From Streptococcus porci DSM 23759 (lineage in GTDB: Bacteria; Bacillota; Bacilli; Lactobacillales; Streptococcaceae), in contig NZ_KE384090.1 of assembly GCF_000423765.1 (NCBI RefSeq), forward strand, positions 62,001-126,000: a DNA stretch of 64,000 nt. The letters are read 5' to 3'. Every line of letters starts with the position of its first letter. Position 1 is the first letter of the stretch. The position numbers and the translations under genes were made by a program. A model generated the notes under the pieces. The model made no database searches. It saw nothing but the letters and a program-made list of their open reading frames with translations, and had not been told where the DNA came from. Of the stretch, positions 59,594 through 64,000 are shown piece by piece.

Positions 59594-60703
59594 TCACTCA
59601 TCCATAAAGTCTTTGAGCTGTTTGCTACGGCTTGGATGACGGAGCTTACGAAGTGCTTTTGCTTCAATCTGACGGATACGTTCGCGAGTGACATTGAAAA
59701 CTTTACCGACATCTTCTAGCGTACGCATTTTCCCATCATCAAGTCCAAAACGAAGACGAAGAACATTTTCTTCACGGTCTGTCAAGGTATCTAGGACCTC
59801 GTCTAATTGCTCGCGCAGCACCACACGAGTGGTGTAGTCTACTGGATTTTCAATCACTTCATCTTCAATGAAATCTCCCAGATGACTATCGTCTTCTTCC
59901 CCAATCGGTGTTTCAAGTGAGACTGGCTCTTGGGCAATTTTCAAAATCTCACGTACCTTATCAGGGGCCATGTCCATACGCTCTGCAATTTGCTCTGGAG
60001 TTGGATCTTGTCCCAATTCTTGCAAGAGGTTACGTTGCTCACGTACCAATTTATTGATGGTTTCCACCATGTGAACTGGAATGCGGATGGTACGAGCTTG
60101 ATCCGCAATGGCACGTGTGATAGCCTGACGAATCCACCAGGTCGCATAAGTGGAGAATTTAAAGCCTTTTTCATAGTCGAATTTATCAACGGCTTTCATG
60201 AGTCCCATGTTCCCTTCTTGGATCAAGTCAAGGAATTGCATACCTCGTCCCACGTAACGTTTTGCGATGGAAACAACCAAACGCAAGTTGGCTTCTGCCA
60301 AACGTTGTTTAGCCATGAGATCGCCCGCTGCAACCGCAACAGCTAATTCTTTTTCTTCTTCGTTAGTCAAGAGAGGGACGGTACCAATTTCTTTTAGGTA
60401 CATACGAACTGGGTCGTTAACTTTTGCAGAGTTTGAACCAAGCAATTCTTCGTCCGTCAGTTCCTCTGGCTGAATCTCCTCAACCACATATTTCGCTGAT
60501 GGGTTGCCATCTTTATCCGTGATTGAGATTCCACCGTCAGTGAGACGTTCTAAGAGGTCATCGATTTGGTCTGCATCAAGTACAAAAGGAATGACCAATT
60601 TTTCTGTTACTTCTTCATCGGTGGCCGTTCCTTCTTTTTTATGGTTACGGATAAAGTCTGCGACTTGAACATTAAAAGTAGTATTTGTTTTTTTAGTTGC
60701 CAT
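59594..60703 (-). CDS. rpoD: Primary sigma factor RpoD (SigA)
   Basis: This 369-residue housekeeping sigma-70 factor shows the region 1.2/2.1 sequence [17 protein letters not shown], region 2.4 [17 protein letters not shown], and region 4.2 [20 protein letters not shown] near the C-terminus. The poorly conserved 1.1 region is short, as usual in streptococci. It starts 5 nt after dnaG, forming the macromolecular-synthesis operon. Confidence 0.97.
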   Translation of the reverse strand: MATKKTNTTFNVQVADFIRNHKKEGTATDEEVTEKLVIPFVLDADQIDDLLERLTDGGISITDKDGNPSAKYVVEEIQPEELTDEELLGSNSAKVNDPVRMYLKEIGTVPLLTNEEEKELAVAVAAGDLMAKQRLAEANLRLVVSIAKRYVGRGMQFLDLIQEGNMGLMKAVDKFDYEKGFKFSTYATWWIRQAITRAIADQARTIRIPVHMVETINKLVREQRNLLQELGQDPTPEQIAERMDMAPDKVREILKIAQEPVSLETPIGEEDDSHLGDFIEDEVIENPVDYTTRVVLREQLDEVLDTLTDREENVLRLRFGLDDGKMRTLEDVGKVFNVTRERIRQIEAKALRKLRHPSRSKQLKDFMDE

Positions 60704-60708
60704 GTATT

Positions 60709-62487
60709 TTATTCCAACTTTCTTTTTTGGGCAATGAGGGCTTGCAATTCCTCAACAGCACGGTCAATATCTCCATGATTACTAGATTCACGAACAGCTT
60801 TAGCCCTTTGGCGCAGCTTTTGTTCTTGAAGAAGTCGATCAATACGATCTTCAATCTGGGAAATCTCTCCTTCTGCCATTTCATGTGGCAGAACTTCTTC
60901 CAACACCTGATAATAAGCACGATTTTCAGCCTCCGAAAGATTTGCCAAATCTAGCGAGCTAATCTCGCCAGATTTTTCCAAAAGCTTGTAAAGAGACTGA
61001 AGTTCTGGGGTATGAAAAGTAAAATCAGGGCGGTTGCGAAACTCATTAAGCAGGTATGGATGATGCAAAAGCCTATGAAAAAGCTGATTTTCAGCTTTGT
61101 TGAGGGCTGATAGAGCCTTACTTAGGGGTAGGGTTTTGATAACCTGACGGTCCTGATAGGATTTTTCCTGACGCTGCTGGCGATCGGCCACTCGGTGATT
61201 GTCCACCGCCTGCTCTACCTGCATGTAATCAAAGTCAGGAAGCAAATCGGCCACTAGAGTGATATAGGTGTTCTGCGCGGTGATAGAGGGCACTCGGGCA
61301 ATCAGTTGGGAAATCCGCTCAACGTAAGCAATCTGAGCTTGAAGATTGTCTGTATTTTCAGGCTTGAGATAATAAATCCAAAACTCTGTTGATGACAGGC
61401 GGGATTGTGTCAAAAGTTGATGAAGGTCTTCCTCAGAGTTAGCTTGTAAAAACTCATCTGGATCCATCTGGTTAGGCATGCGGACAATTTCAACCGTCAT
61501 GTCCTGCAAAATCTCTAAAGACTTAGCAATAGCATTCTGCCCTGCCTTGTCACCATCATAAGTTAAAATAACCTTCTTGGTGAACCGTTTCAGGTGGCGG
61601 ACATGTTCTGACGTTAGAGCCGTTCCCATGGAAGCGACAGCATTACTTATGCCAGCTCGATAAGCTGCGATGACATCCATAAATCCTTCCATAAGGTAGA
61701 TTTCATGAGTCTTTTTCGCTACTGCTTTTGCCCTATCCATATGATATAATTCGTAGGATTTGTTGAAAATTGAGGTCGAACGGGTATTTTTATATTTAGC
61801 TTGCCCCTTTTTCCGATCGCCTTCTGTCCAAATCCGACCTGAGAATCCTAAGATACGACCACTGTCGTCCGTTAGAGGAAACATGATCCGATTTTGAAAG
61901 GCATCAAAAACACGATTACCCTCAGATAGATTAAAAAGCCCAGCCTGCATCAACGTATCTTCATCATACTTTTTGGACATAGCCTGATAGAGATAATCTG
62001 GCTCAGCAGGTGCCAAACCAATATTAAAGTAGTTAATTAACTCATCTGTCAATCCACGACTATAAAGATAATCTTTAGCCGCCTGTCCCTGCATCGTTGT
62101 CATCAAAACTGCATGGTAAAACTTACTAGCGTCTTGATTGAGAGAAAAAATCTGCTGGTGGGGGTGAGGTTGCGTCTGGTCAATCCTCGGCTGATTAACC
62201 GTTACACGAATACCTACCCGCTCTGCCAAAATCTGTACACTCTCCATAAAGGTAATTTGCCGATACTCTTCCAAAAACTTGAAAACATCGCCAGATTTTC
62301 CACAGCCAAAACAGTGATAAAACTGCCGATCTTCAATGACATTGAAAGAGGGGGTCTTTTCTTTATGAAAAGGGCAAAGCCCCAAAAAGTGTCGTCCAGC
62401 TTTGGTGAGAGTCACAACTTCGCCAATAACATCAACGATATTGACGGCATTTTTGATGTCAGCAATCTGCTCTTTACTAATAGCCAA
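60709..62487 (-). CDS. dnaG: DNA primase
   Basis: The 592-residue primase makes RNA primers at the replication fork. It has the zinc-binding CHC2 domain (Cys38, His41, Cys59, Cys62 in LCPFHKEK and [10 protein letters not shown]), the TOPRIM core ([17 protein letters not shown] and [12 protein letters not shown]), and a C-terminal helicase-binding region. The start is taken as TTG at 62487 because the 12 nt before it (GGAGGTGATGAC) match the anti-Shine-Dalgarno almost perfectly; a longer frame from 62514 is unlikely. Confidence 0.94.
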   Translation of the reverse strand: MAISKEQIADIKNAVNIVDVIGEVVTLTKAGRHFLGLCPFHKEKTPSFNVIEDRQFYHCFGCGKSGDVFKFLEEYRQITFMESVQILAERVGIRVTVNQPRIDQTQPHPHQQIFSLNQDASKFYHAVLMTTMQGQAAKDYLYSRGLTDELINYFNIGLAPAEPDYLYQAMSKKYDEDTLMQAGLFNLSEGNRVFDAFQNRIMFPLTDDSGRILGFSGRIWTEGDRKKGQAKYKNTRSTSIFNKSYELYHMDRAKAVAKKTHEIYLMEGFMDVIAAYRAGISNAVASMGTALTSEHVRHLKRFTKKVILTYDGDKAGQNAIAKSLEILQDMTVEIVRMPNQMDPDEFLQANSEEDLHQLLTQSRLSSTEFWIYYLKPENTDNLQAQIAYVERISQLIARVPSITAQNTYITLVADLLPDFDYMQVEQAVDNHRVADRQQRQEKSYQDRQVIKTLPLSKALSALNKAENQLFHRLLHHPYLLNEFRNRPDFTFHTPELQSLYKLLEKSGEISSLDLANLSEAENRAYYQVLEEVLPHEMAEGEISQIEDRIDRLLQEQKLRQRAKAVRESSNHGDIDRAVEELQALIAQKRKLE

Positions 62488-62530
62488 GTCATCACCTCCA
62501 CACAAAAAGCCCATTCTAGTTTTGAACTTT

Positions 62531-62559
62531 ATTATACCATGTTAAGAAAAGGGTGTAAA
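62531..62559 (-). promoter_or_regulatory. dnaG-rpoD promoter
   Basis: TTTACA (62554-62559) and TATAAT (62531-62536) are 17 bp apart on the minus strand, with TGG before the -10. It is 44 nt before the TTG start. Confidence 0.75.
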
Positions 62560-62581
62560 CGAAAAAAATTGGGCATTTCAT

Positions 62582-62610
62582 TTGCCCTTCATGGCAATAT
62601 TCGCTATACT
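62582..62610 (+). promoter_or_regulatory. mscL promoter
   Basis: TTGCCC (62582-62587) and TATACT (62605-62610) are 17 bp apart and diverge from the dnaG promoter. Confidence 0.65.
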
Positions 62611-62648
62611 AGAGCAGTATTAAATTTTTGAAAGGATTTTTCAATCAC

Positions 62649-63008
62649 ATGCTTAAAGAATTGAAAGCTTTTTTGTTCCGCGGGAACATTGTTGAGCTTG
62701 CTGTAGCTGTTATCATTGGTGCTGCTTTTGGTGCCATCGTCACTTCATTTGTAGGAGATATCATTACTCCTCTTATCCTTAACCCAGCTTTGAAAGCTGC
62801 AAACGTTGAAAACATCGCTCAACTTGCTTGGAACGGTGTCAAATATGGTAGCTTCTTGAGTGCTGTTATCAACTTCCTTATCATCGGCACATCACTCTTC
62901 TTCGTGGTTAAAGCTGCTGAAAAAGCTATGCCTAAAAAAGAAGAAGCTCCTGCTGGTCCAACTCAAGAAGAACTTCTTGCAGAAATCCGTGACCTGCTTA
63001 AAAAATAA
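62649..63008 (+). CDS. mscL: Large-conductance mechanosensitive channel
   Basis: The 119-residue channel opens under membrane tension to release solutes after hypo-osmotic shock. It has an N-terminal amphipathic helix (LKELKAFLFRGN), two membrane helices (IVELAVAVIIGAAFGAIVTS and FLSAVINFLIIGTSLFFVV) and a C-terminal helical bundle (TQEELLAEIRDLL). The ATG at 62649 follows GAAAGGA at a rather long 12 nt and matches the family start. Confidence 0.96.
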   Translation: MLKELKAFLFRGNIVELAVAVIIGAAFGAIVTSFVGDIITPLILNPALKAANVENIAQLAWNGVKYGSFLSAVINFLIIGTSLFFVVKAAEKAMPKKEEAPAGPTQEELLAEIRDLLKK

Positions 63009-63024
63009 GAATATCTAAAGCTAT

Positions 63025-63059
63025 CCACCTTGCAGTTCAATCCTGCTCGGTGGTTTTTT
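63025..63059 (+). terminator. Terminator of mscL
   Basis: CCACC pairs with GGTGG around a partly paired loop and is followed by TTTTTT, 17 nt after the mscL stop. Confidence 0.7.
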
Positions 63060-63064
63060 GATGC

Positions 63065-63092
63065 AAAAAAGCTGGGACTTGCCCAGCTTTTT
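63065..63092. terminator. Second hairpin after mscL
   Basis: A perfect AAAAAGCTGGG/CCCAGCTTTTT stem with a 5-nt loop and A/T tails on both sides can work in both directions. Confidence 0.75.
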
Positions 63093-63101
63093 AGACACAC
63101 G

Positions 63102-63160
63102 AAAATCCCCTTAAGGCTTCTAGTGAATTCTTTTCACTGTCGACTTTAAGGGGATTTTTT
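63102..63160. terminator. Third hairpin, shared by the convergent genes
   Basis: The outer stem AAAATCCCCTTAA/TTAAGGGGATTTT encloses an inner AGTGAA/TTCACT hairpin. It is the nearest strong hairpin to the end of the LPXTG gene and has six T on the plus strand. Confidence 0.7.
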
Positions 63161-63274
63161 CAAATCTCATCTACACTTAATGTAAACTTTTTTATAACAC
63201 ACTTTATTCTACTATGAATAACTTTTACATCAGTATATTCAAACGAATCGGAGCATAGACTGAGATATTGGTGA

Positions 63275-64000
63275 TTAGTCTTCGTTACGGCGACGTTTGC
63301 CAGCAAGAGCTAATGCGCCTGCGAGAAGTCCCAATCCAAGTGCTGAAGCAGCAGCTGTGCTGGTTTCACCTGTGCTTGGCAATTGTTTCGCCTTATCAGC
63401 AGATGGTGTTGGTGCCTCAGGAGTTGTAGGTTTCGTAGAAACTTTACGGTAAACGTGAATTGTATCACCGTTTGGAAGAGGTATCGTTTTACCTGTGAAC
63501 TCGTACCCTGGGATTGACTTGTTCGGTGTTGTACCCTCTTCTTGCGGTGCAATTGGGTTACCATCTTCGTCAACGTGGTTTGTTACAACCTTGTGGTAGA
63601 TGTGTGTTGTATTACCATCTGGATCTGTTACAGTCTTACCTGTGAACTTGTACCCTGGGATTGACTTGTTCGGTGTTGTACCCTCTTCTTGCGGTGCAAT
63701 TGGGTTACCGTCTTCGTCAACGTGGTTTGTGACAACTTTCTTAGCTGGAGTCACTTTACGGTAAACGTAGGTTACTTCAGTAGTCTTACCACCTTCAACT
63801 TTACCAGTTTCTGAACCATCAACACGAACAAGCTCATAAGTTGTACCATCTTCTGTCGTGATAGTTTTTGGTTTGTTATCTGTTGTGTCATAAGACTTGC
63901 CAGCAGGAACGTTGGTTTCGTCGTTAACAGGTGTCTTAAGCACATTGCCATTTTCATCCACATAGTTCACCACAACGTTACCATTTTGAACGTAAGGGAT
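63275..64000 (-). CDS. LPXTG surface protein with MucBP-like repeats (C-terminal part)
   Basis: The frame is open to the window end, so only the last 241 residues are seen. MucBP-like units (VVNYVDENGN ..., then two near-identical VVTNHVDEDGNPIAPQEE units) are followed by a short Pro/Thr spacer, LPSTGE, a hydrophobic helix and the RRRNED tail, a canonical sortase A signal. Such repeats bind mucins or extend an adhesin from the wall. The GTG at 63973 is internal and not the start. The N-terminal adhesive domain lies outside the window. Confidence 0.9.
   Translation of the reverse strand: MPYVQNGNVVVNYVDENGNVLKTPVNDETNVPAGKSYDTTDNKPKTITTEDGTTYELVRVDGSETGKVEGGKTTEVTYVYRKVTPAKKVVTNHVDEDGNPIAPQEEGTTPNKSIPGYKFTGKTVTDPDGNTTHIYHKVVTNHVDEDGNPIAPQEEGTTPNKSIPGYEFTGKTIPLPNGDTIHVYRKVSTKPTTPEAPTPSADKAKQLPSTGETSTAAASALGLGLLAGALALAGKRRRNED
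63492..63736 (-). repeat. Tandem 147-bp repeats in the surface-protein gene
   Basis: 63492-63589 and 63639-63736 differ at about 3 of 98 bases and are spaced by 147 bp (49 codons). They encode the two near-identical MucBP-like units. Confidence 0.85.

Noticed and set aside
59930..60346. 138-codon open frame antisense to rpoD
   Set aside because: It lies wholly within conserved sigma-factor coding sequence and carries no ribosome site or motif.
63478..63740. Possible CRISPR or other spaced repeat array
   Set aside because: Only two long in-frame units are present and they encode MucBP-like protein repeats.

Overview
The window is a low-GC Firmicute chromosome segment, almost certainly Streptococcus. 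Evidence: the F-ATPase operon has the streptococcal order with subunit c first (atpE-B-F-H-A-G-D-C); the helicase-nuclease is RexAB type; a YSIRK-type signal and an LPSTG surface anchor are present; and mscL / dnaG-rpoD / DUF59 / rmlD / rgpA are arranged as at the Lancefield-type rhamnan locus. The species cannot be fixed by eye. S. suis or a relative is a guess only.

Layout. 1-4.8 kb: an McrBC-like restriction pair (mcrC cut by the window edge), trhO, alanine dehydrogenase and a small unknown gene. 4.8-13.4 kb: rexB, a DUF1349 gene and rexA in one overlapping operon, with a divergent zinc metallopeptidase. 13.5-20.1 kb: the complete F1Fo ATP synthase operon. 20.2-33.8 kb: ligA, a diacylglycerol-kinase-like gene and pulA, then glgB-C-D-A and glgP for glycogen metabolism. 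33.9-40.1 kb: a frameshifted DUF805 gene, a Bce-type two-component system and ABC transporter preceded by two tiny membrane-peptide genes, and a PASTA protein. 40.3-42.2 kb: a secreted CHAP murein hydrolase. 42.4-59 kb: a long surface-polysaccharide cluster starting at rmlD and rgpA/rgpB. 59-63 kb: DUF59, rpoD, dnaG and mscL. 63.3-64 kb: the C-terminal part of an LPXTG protein with MucBP-like repeats.

How the genes work together. GlgC/GlgD make ADP-glucose, GlgA polymerises it, GlgB branches it, and GlgP and pullulanase break it down. Candidate CcpA (cre) sites lie at the ald promoter and in front of glgB. The Bce-type regulator, kinase and transporter probably form a peptide-antibiotic sensing and detoxification module. 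A TNACA-N4-TGTAA operator sits in front of the small-peptide/transporter genes. The polysaccharide cluster begins like a rhamnan operon but shows no RgpC/RgpD-type ABC exporter. Instead it has a Wzx-type flippase, a GacI/GacJ-like pair, a LicD/cytidylyltransferase/SDR trio, tandemly duplicated glycosyltransferases and an SpaA-like membrane-anchored protein.

The least expected items are the two small membrane peptides beside the Bce operator, the rebuilt rhamnan locus with its SpaA-like protein, and the DUF1349 gene inside rexBA. Smaller ones are a RUP-like element abutting a stop codon, a diverged intergenic repeat family, and a hairpin-containing gap between atpG and atpD. No tRNA, rRNA, CRISPR array, intact insertion sequence or prophage was seen.
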